A DNA stretch of 64,000 nt from Acidimicrobiia bacterium (GTDB taxonomy: Bacteria; Actinomycetota; Acidimicrobiia; Acidimicrobiales; AC-14): assembly GCA_023264995.1 (NCBI GenBank), contig JAHFUR010000007.1, positions 1 to 64,000 on the forward strand, given 5' to 3'. Made by a program: the position numbers and the translations under genes. Within the stretch, counting starts at the first letter, position 1; the number at the start of each line of letters is the position of its first letter. The notes under the pieces are model-generated. The model was not told where the DNA came from, did no database searches, and saw only the letters and a program-made list of their open reading frames with translations. Positions 16,630 to 25,926 of this stretch are shown in pieces.

Positions 16630-18052
16630 GCACCGCCCCGAGCATGGCGAGCACCCCGCCGAGCACGGCGACCGGCAGGCGCCGGCCCTGCCCGGCATGG
16701 ACCGCCACCGTGACGCCGAGCAGGTCCACGATGTTGTTGACCCGGTTCCCCCGGCCGGTATCGGGCCAGACCACCGTCACGCTGCCGGGTAGCGACGCCA
16801 CCGCCAGATGGCTGCCGAGCATGACGTTGTCGCCGTTGAACGAACCGACGATCGAGTCGAAGGGGTGGTCGGAGACCGTGGCGGAAGTGAAGGTGGCGCC
16901 ACCGTCGGTCGAGGAGGCGACGACCATCTGGGCGAGGATGTCGTCGGGGTCGTGGCTGCGGTCGTAGAACGCCACGTCGACCCGGCCGTCCGGCGCCACC
17001 CCCAGGCCGGGTAGGAACTGGGCGCCGGCGGCCGGGCCGAGCCGGGTGGGCGGCGACCAGGCGTGGCCGGCGTCGTCGGACCGCGACAGCACGACGTCGG
17101 CGCCGGACTCCCACGTGGCGTAGAGGCGCCCGCGAGCCGAGTCCAGGGCGAAGGCCGGCGCCGGCGCCAGGTCGATGAGGACCCGCTGGGTGGCCTGGAT
17201 GCCGTCGGCCACCGTGGCCGGTGGCCCGAACGTCGCCCCACCGTCGGCGGAGGTCCAGGCGACGACCCGCCAGGGGCCGGGCGGCGGCGGGCCGGGCTGG
17301 CCTTCGTGGCTGGTCTGGTAGGTCACGAGGTCGTTGCCGAGGTCGAGGGCCCCGACGACCACCCGCCCTCCGGGCCCCGCCACCAGGGCGGGCTGCACGG
17401 CCAGGCGGCTCGGCTCGCTGACCGTGACCGGCCGGGCGAAGGTGCGCCCGCCGTCGTCGGAGCGGGCCACCACGAGGGGGTTCGGCGGCGGGCCGAACCC
17501 CAAGGGCTTCGTGGCCCGCTCCTCGCCGGCCTGGATCCACGCCGCCACCACCCGCCGGCCCTCGACGGCCAGCCGGGGCTCGAAGGTCAGCGGCCCACTG
17601 ACCCGCACCGGCGGGCCATCGGGCGCCAACTCGGTCGTAAACCGCTGGAGCCAGAGGCCGGTGGGCAGGTTGAACGGGCCGCCGGTGGGCGTGTAGAGGA
17701 CGAGCAGGTTCCCGTCGCCGTCGAAGGCCAGGTCGGGCCAGAAGCAGTTGTCGGCCCCCGGCGCCAGGGGCAGGTCGAGCCGGCGCCAGGCCTCGCCGCC
17801 GGTCGTCGACGCCGAGACGTGGCACTGGAGGTGGGGAGCGTCGACCCGGCTGGCGACGACCAGGGTGCCGGGCCGCCGGGGGTCAGCGACGATCACGGGC
17901 GAGGTGTTGACGTTGATGGCCTGCTGGGGGTCGTCGCTCACGGCCTGGGTCGGCCCGGCCTGCAGCGACGCCGGGCGGTCCTGCCCGCCGAACATGGCGA
18001 TGCCGACGCCGGCGACCAGCACGGCGATGGCGAGGCCCCTCCGGCGGTTCAC
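16535..18052 (-). CDS. Sialidase-like/BNR-repeat exported protein
   Basis: GTG at 18052 with N-terminal hydrophobic segment; repeated SxDGGxTF-type motifs (ARSDDGGRTFARP, WTSADGGATFGPP, SRSDDAGHAWSPP, SSTDGGATFTS). Confidence 0.75.
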   Translation of the reverse strand: MNRRRGLAIAVLVAGVGIAMFGGQDRPASLQAGPTQAVSDDPQQAINVNTSPVIVADPRRPGTLVVASRVDAPHLQCHVSASTTGGEAWRRLDLPLAPGADNCFWPDLAFDGDGNLLVLYTPTGGPFNLPTGLWLQRFTTELAPDGPPVRVSGPLTFEPRLAVEGRRVVAAWIQAGEERATKPLGFGPPPNPLVVARSDDGGRTFARPVTVSEPSRLAVQPALVAGPGGRVVVGALDLGNDLVTYQTSHEGQPGPPPPGPWRVVAWTSADGGATFGPPATVADGIQATQRVLIDLAPAPAFALDSARGRLYATWESGADVVLSRSDDAGHAWSPPTRLGPAAGAQFLPGLGVAPDGRVDVAFYDRSHDPDDILAQMVVASSTDGGATFTSATVSDHPFDSIVGSFNGDNVMLGSHLAVASLPGSVTVVWPDTGRGNRVNNIVDLLGVTVAVHAGQGRRLPVAVLGGVLAMLGAVLTARPWPGREAGRGRSPAPRRGASPPPTRRG

Positions 18053-18086
18053 CGGACGGACGCTACTGAACCCTCGAGGGCCGACT

Positions 18087-21000
18087 TCAGGAGGTGGCGC
18101 GTTCGGGCCGGTAGCGGAAGTAGGCCCACAGGCCGACGGAGATGCCACCGAAGATCAGGAACAGGGCGACGACCCCGACCGTCACCTGCCCGGTGGTGTG
18201 GCCGACGTACCCGCTGCTCGGGGCGAACAGGACGTGGACGGCTGCGAACACGCCCATGAACAGCAGCACGGCCCAGACGACGCGGTTCCAGTCGATCACC
18301 TTCCGCCCGTCGAGGAAGCGCATCGGCAGCATGGCGACGGCCAAGCCCTCGACGCCCCACAGGAAGATCAGGACCAGGCACGCCTCCGCCCCGACCCACC
18401 ACACGCTGGCGCCGGGGCGAGCGGCGGCGTTGGCGACGGGGATGCGGACCAGCCAGGCCCCGACGCTCAGCGCGAGCGCCCAGATCCAGTTGGCGGCGGT
18501 AAGGCGGCCCTGGGTCTCCCGGCTGAGCGCGCTGGCGAAGGCCAGGCCGGCCAGCGCGCCGTACATATACCCGGGCTGGAAGTGGAAGGCCCGGGACAGG
18601 GCCACCATGATGATCGACACCACCACAGTGCCGGGCAGGAAGTTGAGGGTGCCCCACTCACCCGTGCTGCGGTGGATGCCGATGGCGGCCGGCAGGCTGA
18701 AGCCGAGGCTCATCACCAAGAGGGCCACGGTGAAGCCGATGACGAGCACCGCGCTGGTCAGGTTGAGCCCGAAGTCGGGGCTGAGGAAACCGATGACGAT
18801 GGCGGTCAGGACGGTGAGCCCGAGGAAGGTGGCGATGCGGCTCGCCCGGGTGCCGGCGCCGACCACGCGCGCCGGGAGGCGGAACCACCCTCGGATCTCG
18901 TCGTAGTTCTCCTCGACGGTGGAGTTGAACAGCTCGAAGGGGAACGCGAAGAGAACGATGAGGGCGACGGCAACGATGGCGCTGGTGGCCAACTGGGACA
19001 GGTCGAGGGAGACCTGGTCGGGCCGGTTCAGCGAGGTGACGAAGGCGCTCCGGTGGACGTCGGACTTGGTCACGACGAAGGCCGATGAGGCACGCACCGG
19101 CCCACCGGACGGCCGGCAGGCGGAGGTCACCCGGTGCTGGCCGGGCTCGGCGTCGCCCGGCACCGAGAGGTGGCCGACGCCGACCGAACCGGCCGCGTTC
19201 GGCGTGTCGGAGCCGATCCGGACGCCGTCGAAGAAGAAGTAGACGGTCGGGCACCCGGTGTAGCCGTCGCCGGAGACGTCGAGGGCCACACCCGCCGGCC
19301 CCGACCGTTCGCCGCGTGGGTTCACCGCATCGAGCGAGGCCGCGGGTGGCGCGGTGGTCGGCGGCGCCGGCGCGGTCGTGGTGGTGGCGGGCGGGCGCGT
19401 CGTGGTCGTGGCCGGGGGGGCGGTCGTCGACGCCGGCACCGTGGTCGGGGCACTGGTCGAGGTCTCAGCCGGCGGGGCGGTCGTCGGCGGTGTCGTCGGC
19501 GCGGCCGTGGTCGCGGTCGGCGGGGTCGCGGTCGTGGTCGGGGTGACGGCGGGCGGCGCCGTGGTGGCCGTCGTGGTCGTTCCGGGCGGGAGGCTGGTGG
19601 TGGTCTGGCTGACCGTCGTCGATGTGGTCGACGGCGGCGTTGTGGTGGTCGTCGGGGGGATGGTCGTGTCGATGGTCGGCGGGGGAGTATCCGGGCCGGG
19701 GTCCACGGTGGTCGTCGTCGTGCTGGTGGTCGTCGTGCTGGTGGTCGTGGAGGTGGTGCTGACCGGGATGGTCGTCGACGTGGTCGTGGTCGGCGCGCTC
19801 GTCGTCGTCGTGCCGAGGACGGTGACGGTCTCGCTTGCGTCGCCGCACACGCCCGGCACCACGCGGTTGTTGGCGTCGCCGTTGTAGGTCGCGATCCATC
19901 GGTAGGTCCCGGGCGCGGGGGCGGTGAAGGCGCCGGACACTGCCGCGCCGCCGGCAGTGAGCGGGTTGGTGCTGGTGTAGATCGGCGCCGCCCCGCAACT
20001 GGGGTCGGTGGCGCCGTACAGGCGGAACGTGACCGTGCCCGTCGGGTTGAACCCGCCGGCCACCTTGGCGGTGTCGACCATGGGCTGGCCGGGCATCGCC
20101 GTCAACGAGCTCTGCGTCGAGATCGTCGGAACGGCCAATGTCACGACGACGGTCTCGGACGGGTCGCCACAGGCGCCGCCCGCTGGGTTGTTGTTGGCGT
20201 CACCGGGATAGGAGGCGACCCAGCGGTAGGTGCCGGGCGTGGCGGTGGTGAAGGAGCCTGACGCGTAGGTGCCATTGCCCGAAACCGGCGCGGTCGTGAC
20301 GAGGAGCGGCGGGTTGGTACAAGTCGGGTCGGTGGGGCCGAAGAGGCGGAAGGTGAGGGTGCCTCCGGGGTTGAAGCCGTTGGCCAGGGTGGCCGAGTCG
20401 CTGAGGACGCCGCCGACCGGCACCGACGCCGAAGCCACTGTCGTGAGCGCCGGCACCGCTTTCCCGATCACGACCTGCTCGTTGGCGTCGCCACAGGCAC
20501 CGCTCACCGGCGCGTTCCCCGCGTCACCGGAGTAGGCCGCGACCCAGCGGTAGGTGCCGAGCGCGGTCGGTGTGAACGGGTCCGACGTCACGGCCCCGTT
20601 GCCGGCAACGGGCTTGGTGCTGGAGAACACCGGGGCGCCGGCACAGGAGGCGTTGTCTGGCCCGAAGAGCCGGAAGACGAGCGTGCCCGACGGCCGGGAC
20701 CCGCCGGCGATGGTGGCGACGTCGGTGATGGGCTGGCCGATGGGGCCGTTGGGAGAGGCGGTGGTGGTCAGCGTGGGCGTGGCGATCCGGATGATCGTGA
20801 CGGCCTCGTTCGGGTCGTTGCAGCTTCCCTGTACCGAGGTGTTACGGCTGTCGCCCCCGTACCGGGCCACCCAGCGGTAGACGCCTGGAGCGGTGGGCGT
20901 GAACGCGGCCGAGTCGTACGCACCGTTGCCGGCGACGGCCACGGTGGAGGTGAACGGCGGCGAGGACGATGCACACGTGGCGTCGTCGGGCCCGTAGAGG

Positions 21001-23237
21001 GTGAAGACGACCGACCCGGTCGGGCCGTCGCCGCCGGCGACGTTGGCGGTGTCGTGGACCGTGCCACCGATGAGCACGTTGGCCGAAGCCGTCGTGGACA
21101 TGGTCGGAGCGGTCAAGGTCGTGGCCGGCGCCGAGAGCTCGGACGTGTTCTTGACCGGGTCGGTGGCCGTGGCGGTGATGAGCCGCTGGGCCGCGGCTGG
21201 GAGGGCGACGGCCACGTTGGTGAAGGTGGCAACCCCGGAGCCGTTCGTGTGGACGGTGGTGGTGCCGAGTGGCGTTTCCCCTTCGCCGAAGCCCGAGGGG
21301 TCGGCGGCGGTGTTGGCGAAGAGCTCGACGGTGTAGTCGGTGTTGGCAACGCTCGAGAGCGTGCCGGATACGAGCAGGCTGGTGCCCGACCGGACCGCGC
21401 CGGTGAGGACCGGGAAGTTCTGGCGCAGGTTGGGGCCGCCGTCGACGTCGCCGGCGTCGTTGGCCGTGACGCCGTCGGACCCGAGGTCGATCCCGAGGAG
21501 CCCGTTGTCGTGGATCCGGTTCCCGCGAAGGAGGTTGTTGGTCCCGACGACGACCTCGACACCGTTCCCGCTGTTGTAGGCGATCGTGTTGTCGATGACA
21601 TCCGGGAAGGACGACCCGATGGATACACCGGCGCCGACGTTGCCGAGGTTCTCGCCGCCGGCGCCGACACCGATGAAGTTGTTCTGGATGGTGTCGTCGG
21701 TGCCCGCATCGAAGAGCCCAGCGAGGACGCCCTCCGAGTCGCCGTTGGCCGAGATGTAGTTGCCCAGCGCCGGGCTCTTCCCCCCGACGTGGGTGCCGGT
21801 GCCGCAGTCGACGGTGATACCGCCGCCGAGGTTGCCGCGGCGCAGGGCAGCGGCGCGGTCGGTGCCTATCCGGTTGCCCTCGACGGTGGTGCCGCTGGGG
21901 TCGGGGATCGGCGTGCCGTCGCCGAACCCGCAGGCCAGGTTGAGGCCGGCACCGACGTTGGCGGAGAGCACGTTGCCGGCGGACCCGGCGCCCCCGATCT
22001 GCGCGTCGGTGGTGGCTTCGAGCCGGATGCCGTTGCGCCAGTTGCCGTTGGCGGCGCCGGTGCTGCCCAGGCCGATCGAGTTGCCCTGGACGGTGAGCGT
22101 GCCGACGAACCGGGCATCGATGCCGTCGCTGCCGTTGTCGACGATCACGTTGCCCTCGCCGGCGCCGGCGCCACCGATGGTGATCATCGTGCTGCCGGAG
22201 ATCCGGATGCCGTCGCTCTCGTTGCCCAGGCCCGTCGCGGTGCCGGCGGCATCTGTGCCGATCATGTTGGCCCGCACGATCGAGCCGCCGGCATTCTCGA
22301 GGGTGATCCCTGCGCCGAAGTTGCCGGCGATGACATTGCCGGCGCCGACGGCCCCGATGACGTTGCCCGGGCTGTCCTCGATCACGATGCCGGTGTTGTT
22401 CCCTATGGCCACGGAGCCGGTCTTGTTGGTGCCGACGAAGTTGCCGAGGATCGAGTTGCCGGTGGTCGTGGAGTCGATGTAGATGCCGAAGGACTGGTTG
22501 GCGGAGATGACGTTCCGGTCGGCCGGGTCAGAGCCGCCGATGCGGTTCCCGCCGGCGCTGACCCCCACGTAGACCCCGCTACCACTGTTGGGGGCGGCCG
22601 CGGTCCCCGCTGAGTCGAGGCCGATCAGGTTGCCGGCGACCACGTTGTCCGAGCCGCTGACCGCCACCCCGTCGTCGAAGTTGTTGGAGATGACGTTGCC
22701 CCGGCCCACGGTGTTCCTCGCCCCGGTGACCGCCACGCCGGTCCCGTTGGCATCGGCGCTGCCCCCGAGGTCGAGACCCACGTAGTTCCCAGTGACGGTG
22801 TTGCCATCGGATCCCAGGACGATGGCCCGGGTGAAGCCGACCAGCGACATGCGGGTGACCGTCGACCCCCCCGAGCCGGCATCGAACACCAGGCCGTCGG
22901 GCCCGAGCCCCTCGCAGTCGCAGACGCCCACGAGCTGGACACCGGGGCCGCTGACGCCGGTCTGGGCCCCGTTGATGATCACCGGGGTGGTGATCGGTGG
23001 GAGCGCGTCGTAGATGTAGATCACCGGCGTCGGCGGGAGCTCCATGGTGAAATCGGGCACGAAGGCGAACCGGATCTCGTCGATGACGGGCGTCCCGTTC
23101 GCCTCGAGGATCGCGGCCCGCAGTGACCCGGGCCCGGAGTCGCCCGTGTTCGTCACGAGGATGACGTTGATGTCGGCGCGCGAGAAGACCTCGTGGGCCA
23201 AGAGGAGAGCCCCGGCCACGACCAGTGCGAAGGCCAT
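18087..23237 (-). CDS. Giant surface protein: parallel beta-helix, Ig-like repeats, Thr/Pro-rich linker, multi-TM C-terminus (1716 aa)
   Basis: N-terminal TM; VTNTGDSGPGSLRAAILEANG then NosD/beta-helix-like repeats (GNVIGAVGAGNVIAGNFGAGI...); four Ig-like repeats; TTTSTTTTSTTTTT linker; several C-terminal TM segments. Confidence 0.85.
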   Translation of the reverse strand: MAFALVVAGALLLAHEVFSRADINVILVTNTGDSGPGSLRAAILEANGTPVIDEIRFAFVPDFTMELPPTPVIYIYDALPPITTPVIINGAQTGVSGPGVQLVGVCDCEGLGPDGLVFDAGSGGSTVTRMSLVGFTRAIVLGSDGNTVTGNYVGLDLGGSADANGTGVAVTGARNTVGRGNVISNNFDDGVAVSGSDNVVAGNLIGLDSAGTAAAPNSGSGVYVGVSAGGNRIGGSDPADRNVISANQSFGIYIDSTTTGNSILGNFVGTNKTGSVAIGNNTGIVIEDSPGNVIGAVGAGNVIAGNFGAGITLENAGGSIVRANMIGTDAAGTATGLGNESDGIRISGSTMITIGGAGAGEGNVIVDNGSDGIDARFVGTLTVQGNSIGLGSTGAANGNWRNGIRLEATTDAQIGGAGSAGNVLSANVGAGLNLACGFGDGTPIPDPSGTTVEGNRIGTDRAAALRRGNLGGGITVDCGTGTHVGGKSPALGNYISANGDSEGVLAGLFDAGTDDTIQNNFIGVGAGGENLGNVGAGVSIGSSFPDVIDNTIAYNSGNGVEVVVGTNNLLRGNRIHDNGLLGIDLGSDGVTANDAGDVDGGPNLRQNFPVLTGAVRSGTSLLVSGTLSSVANTDYTVELFANTAADPSGFGEGETPLGTTTVHTNGSGVATFTNVAVALPAAAQRLITATATDPVKNTSELSAPATTLTAPTMSTTASANVLIGGTVHDTANVAGGDGPTGSVVFTLYGPDDATCASSSPPFTSTVAVAGNGAYDSAAFTPTAPGVYRWVARYGGDSRNTSVQGSCNDPNEAVTIIRIATPTLTTTASPNGPIGQPITDVATIAGGSRPSGTLVFRLFGPDNASCAGAPVFSSTKPVAGNGAVTSDPFTPTALGTYRWVAAYSGDAGNAPVSGACGDANEQVVIGKAVPALTTVASASVPVGGVLSDSATLANGFNPGGTLTFRLFGPTDPTCTNPPLLVTTAPVSGNGTYASGSFTTATPGTYRWVASYPGDANNNPAGGACGDPSETVVVTLAVPTISTQSSLTAMPGQPMVDTAKVAGGFNPTGTVTFRLYGATDPSCGAAPIYTSTNPLTAGGAAVSGAFTAPAPGTYRWIATYNGDANNRVVPGVCGDASETVTVLGTTTTSAPTTTTSTTIPVSTTSTTTSTTTTSTTTTTVDPGPDTPPPTIDTTIPPTTTTTPPSTTSTTVSQTTTSLPPGTTTTATTAPPAVTPTTTATPPTATTAAPTTPPTTAPPAETSTSAPTTVPASTTAPPATTTTRPPATTTTAPAPPTTAPPAASLDAVNPRGERSGPAGVALDVSGDGYTGCPTVYFFFDGVRIGSDTPNAAGSVGVGHLSVPGDAEPGQHRVTSACRPSGGPVRASSAFVVTKSDVHRSAFVTSLNRPDQVSLDLSQLATSAIVAVALIVLFAFPFELFNSTVEENYDEIRGWFRLPARVVGAGTRASRIATFLGLTVLTAIVIGFLSPDFGLNLTSAVLVIGFTVALLVMSLGFSLPAAIGIHRSTGEWGTLNFLPGTVVVSIIMVALSRAFHFQPGYMYGALAGLAFASALSRETQGRLTAANWIWALALSVGAWLVRIPVANAAARPGASVWWVGAEACLVLIFLWGVEGLAVAMLPMRFLDGRKVIDWNRVVWAVLLFMGVFAAVHVLFAPSSGYVGHTTGQVTVGVVALFLIFGGISVGLWAYFRYRPERATS
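19330..19815. repeat. Low-complexity segment encoding the Thr/Pro-rich linker of the giant surface protein
   Basis: Dense gtcgtcg/ggtggtcgt tracts on +; minus-strand translation is TTTTSAPTTTTSTTIPVSTTSTTTSTTTT... Confidence 0.8.
19815..21115 (-). repeat. Four tandem imperfect ~107-aa Ig-like repeats within the giant surface protein
   Basis: Recurrent ...F(R/T)L(F/Y)G(P/A)xD..C...GxYRW(V/I)AxYxGDxxN...C.D..E.V units in the 18087..23237 translation; boundaries approximate. Confidence 0.75.
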
Positions 23238-23324
23238 CTGGATGACCCTCGTGCGGCGGCGCGTTGTCAGTGTGCTTCGGATCCGGGGGACATTACCGGT
23301 ACGGCAGGGGGCTCCAGGACCGCC

Positions 23325-24065
23325 CTAGCGGGTGATGAGCTGGGCCAGCTCACCGATGGCCACGACCGCGGGCGCGGCCGGGTCGGCGTCGATGGCGGCA
23401 ATGCCGAGGTGGTCGGCGTCCTCGATGGCCCGGTCCTCGGGGACGGTGAACATCTCCACGCCCAGCTCCTCGCCGATGCGCTTGGCGTCGACATCGCTCA
23501 CCGTGCGGTTCGAGATGCCGATGATCCGCTTCACGCCCAGCTCTTCGGCCAGGCGACAGGCCCGCCGGGCGATCTCCACCGACTTCGCGCTGCCCTCGGT
23601 GACCGCCAGTACGACGTCGTCCGGGCCGGGCTTGGCCCAGATCAGGTCGTTCAGACCGGCCTCGAGGTCGGCCAGCACGATGCGGTCGTCGGCCGGCAGC
23701 TCGCCGAAGAACTGGCGGGTGGTGTTGTGCGACCCGCAGCACAGGCAGGCATTGGACGGGCGCTCGATCTTGCCGGTGGCCACCAGGCGGATGCCCTCGG
23801 GGGCATCGATGCCGTAGCGGTCGAGCAGGACCTCGGCCTCGATCTTGGGGTCCTTGTGAGTGTGGCCGGCGTCGATGAGGGCGTTGAGGATGGGGCTCAT
23901 CGACTCGACCTCCTCCCGAAGGACACCGAGGGAGATGCCCAGGTTGGGGTTGGGGTCGCAGTCGAGGGCCACCACCTTGTGCCCCTGGCGGGCCAGGTGG
24001 CGGGCCAGGGCGCCGGAGATCGTGCTCTTGCCCGAGCCCCCCTTGCCACAGACGGCGATCTTCAT
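23325..24065 (-). CDS. CooC/MinD-like deviant-Walker ATPase with CxCC motif
   Basis: MKIAVCGKGGSGKSTISGALARHLARQGHKVVALDCDPNPNLGISLGV; NACLCCGSHNTTRQFF. Confidence 0.85.
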   Translation of the reverse strand: MKIAVCGKGGSGKSTISGALARHLARQGHKVVALDCDPNPNLGISLGVLREEVESMSPILNALIDAGHTHKDPKIEAEVLLDRYGIDAPEGIRLVATGKIERPSNACLCCGSHNTTRQFFGELPADDRIVLADLEAGLNDLIWAKPGPDDVVLAVTEGSAKSVEIARRACRLAEELGVKRIIGISNRTVSDVDAKRIGEELGVEMFTVPEDRAIEDADHLGIAAIDADPAAPAVVAIGELAQLITR

Positions 24066-24080
24066 ACCGGTACCTCCTGG

Positions 24081-25151
24081 TTAGTCGATTGGCGCCGCCT
24101 CCCGGGCGGCGCTCAGGAATAGGGACGCAAGCTCACGGAGGGCGACGATGGCGGGGGAGCCGGGGCAGGCGTCGAGCGGGGCCAGGCCCTGACGCTCCAC
24201 CTCGGCCAGCTCCGGGTCGAAGGGGATGCGGAACTGGGCGGCCAGGCCGGGGTGGTCGGGCTCGTCGCGGAAGCGGTTGGAGACGACGATCGAGCGCCTG
24301 CCCTCAACCATGGGCAGGAGGCGCCGGGCGGTCATGGCCGACCGCCACGCCGGCCCGACGACGACGACGACGTCCTCCGAGAAGGCGTGGTAGCGCTCGA
24401 ACGGTGTGGTGGGGCCGGCTTCGAGGTCGGCGATGACGTCCCAGTCGGGCTCGCCAATACCGAGCATCAGGTGCACCAGGGCGGCCACCGACTGCTTGGC
24501 CGCCGACTTGTCGGTGCCGCCTCCCTCCGACGCCGGCCCGATCTTGCCGAAGCCCAGGAACCGCACACCGTCGGGGGCGGCGGAGGCGAACTTCTCGACC
24601 ACCTGGATGGGCGTCATGTCGCCGGTGAGCTGCCATCCGTAGAGGGAGCCGGGGTGCTCTTCGATCGAGCCCTCGGGCATGCCGCCCTGGTCGCCCTGCA
24701 TGCCCAGGCTCACGGCCAGGCCGGGGTTGACGTCGAGGTCGCAGGCGAGGACCTTGCGCCCGGCTTGGGCGAACAGGCGGGCGAGGGTGGACGACGTCAC
24801 GGTCTTGCCGGCGCCTCCCTTGCCGATGACGGCCAGGCGGATGCCGAGGCCGGCCCGGGCCGCTTCCAGGGCCTCGGCGTCGACGCCGGCCACCTCGTCG
24901 CGGGCCCGCTGGGCGTAGCCGGCCAGGTCGACCTGGTGGGCCCGCATGCGGTCTCGGGCGCCGGGGAAGATGGACTCCTTCGCCAGCCACGTGCCCAGGT
25001 GGCGGGCGTAGCTGCCGGCCTGACGCTCCAGGGCCAACCACGCCGCAGTGCTGTCCGCTCGCGCCGTCAGGTCGTCGAGCACGACGAGCTGACGGTCCAT
25101 GCACTGGATGGCCCACTGCTCGCGGTTGTTCAGCTCAGGCGTGTCCCCCAC
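24081..25151 (-). CDS. MinD/CooC-like ATPase with ~105-aa N-terminal extension
   Basis: Internal P-loop IRLAVIGKGGAGKTVTSSTLARLFAQAGRKVLACDLDVNPGLAVSLGM preceded by a helical extension (MGDTPELNNREQWAIQCMDRQLVVLDDL...). Confidence 0.82.
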   Translation of the reverse strand: MGDTPELNNREQWAIQCMDRQLVVLDDLTARADSTAAWLALERQAGSYARHLGTWLAKESIFPGARDRMRAHQVDLAGYAQRARDEVAGVDAEALEAARAGLGIRLAVIGKGGAGKTVTSSTLARLFAQAGRKVLACDLDVNPGLAVSLGMQGDQGGMPEGSIEEHPGSLYGWQLTGDMTPIQVVEKFASAAPDGVRFLGFGKIGPASEGGGTDKSAAKQSVAALVHLMLGIGEPDWDVIADLEAGPTTPFERYHAFSEDVVVVVGPAWRSAMTARRLLPMVEGRRSIVVSNRFRDEPDHPGLAAQFRIPFDPELAEVERQGLAPLDACPGSPAIVALRELASLFLSAAREAAPID

Positions 25152-25175
25152 CCGGCCGACTTTACTGCCGGATCG

Positions 25176-25700
25176 CTAATACTCAATGCCCTTCTTGGCT
25201 TTGATGCCTTGGTCGTAGGCGTGCTTGACCTTGCGCATCTCCGTCACGGTGTCGGCCAGCGCCACCAGCTCCTCAGGGGCGTCGCGGCCGGTGATGACCA
25301 CGTTGGTGTGCGGCGCCCGGGCCCGGACCCCTTCCACCACGTCGGTCACGTCGACCCAGCCGTACTTCACGGCGTAGGTGAGCTCGTCGAGGATGAGCAG
25401 GTCGAAGTCGCCCGAGGCCAGCTTGGCCGCGGCCACGTCCCACGCGTGGCGGCCCTTGGCCGCGGTCTCGTCGAGGTCGGTGGACTCCCAGGTGAACCCG
25501 TCGCCCAGGGTGTGCCACTCGATCTCTAGGTGGTCGGCCAGCTTGCGTTCGCCGGTCTTCCATTTGCCGCTCTTGATGAACTGCACCACCCCGACCCGCC
25601 AGCCCCGGGCCCAGGCCCGGCCCATGACCCCGAACGCGGCCGACGACTTCCCCTTGCCGTAACCGGTGTTGACGAGGACGATCGACTCGGCGCGGGCCAT
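25176..25700 (-). CDS. cobO: Cob(I)yrinic acid a,c-diamide adenosyltransferase CobO/BtuR
   Basis: MARAESIVLVNTGYGKGKSSAAFGVMGRAWARGWRVGVVQFIKSGKWKTGER...DLLILDELTYAVKYGWV. ATG at 25700. Confidence 0.93.
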   Translation of the reverse strand: MARAESIVLVNTGYGKGKSSAAFGVMGRAWARGWRVGVVQFIKSGKWKTGERKLADHLEIEWHTLGDGFTWESTDLDETAAKGRHAWDVAAAKLASGDFDLLILDELTYAVKYGWVDVTDVVEGVRARAPHTNVVITGRDAPEELVALADTVTEMRKVKHAYDQGIKAKKGIEY

Positions 25701-25734
25701 AGAGGGGCAGCGTATGTCTGCCGCCCTGCGGGGC

Positions 25735-25915
25735 ATATGATGGGCTTGCAGCGCAGGGAACCCGGTGTGATTCCGGGGCTGTCCCGCAACTGTCACCGGG
25801 GAGCAGACCTCACGCAGTGGCCACGGCCCATCCGGGCGGGAAGGCCGAGGCGAGCGCCGATCCGGGAGCCAGGAGACCTGTCTGCACGGGCTGATCCGCC
25901 AAGGACCGGCGCCGG
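25735..25915 (+). promoter_or_regulatory. Cobalamin (B12) riboswitch upstream of the cbiZ-cobU operon
   Basis: GGGAACCCGGTGTGATTCCGGGGCTGTCCCGCAACTGTCACCGG followed by GGGAGCCAGGAGACCTGTCTGC, a near-canonical B12 element. Confidence 0.93.
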
Positions 25916-25926
25916 AGAAAGGTCGC

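Noticed and set aside
19354-19887. Val-rich 177-aa plus-strand ORF and gtcgtcgtc tracts, considered as a tandem array or CRISPR-like repeat
   Set aside because: It is codon repetition from the Thr/Pro linker on the minus strand; no fixed repeat/spacer pattern.
21054-22613. 519-aa plus-strand ORF opposite the beta-helix protein
   Set aside because: Gly/Val/Asp-rich antisense translation of a repeat-rich gene; the minus frame has clear domain structure.
24087-24111. GGCGCCGCCTCCCGGGCGGCGCTC near the end of the second ATPase gene, similar to the 2608/2676 repeat
   Set aside because: Only a 17-nt GC-rich core is shared and it lies in coding sequence (AAREAAPID); likely coincidental.
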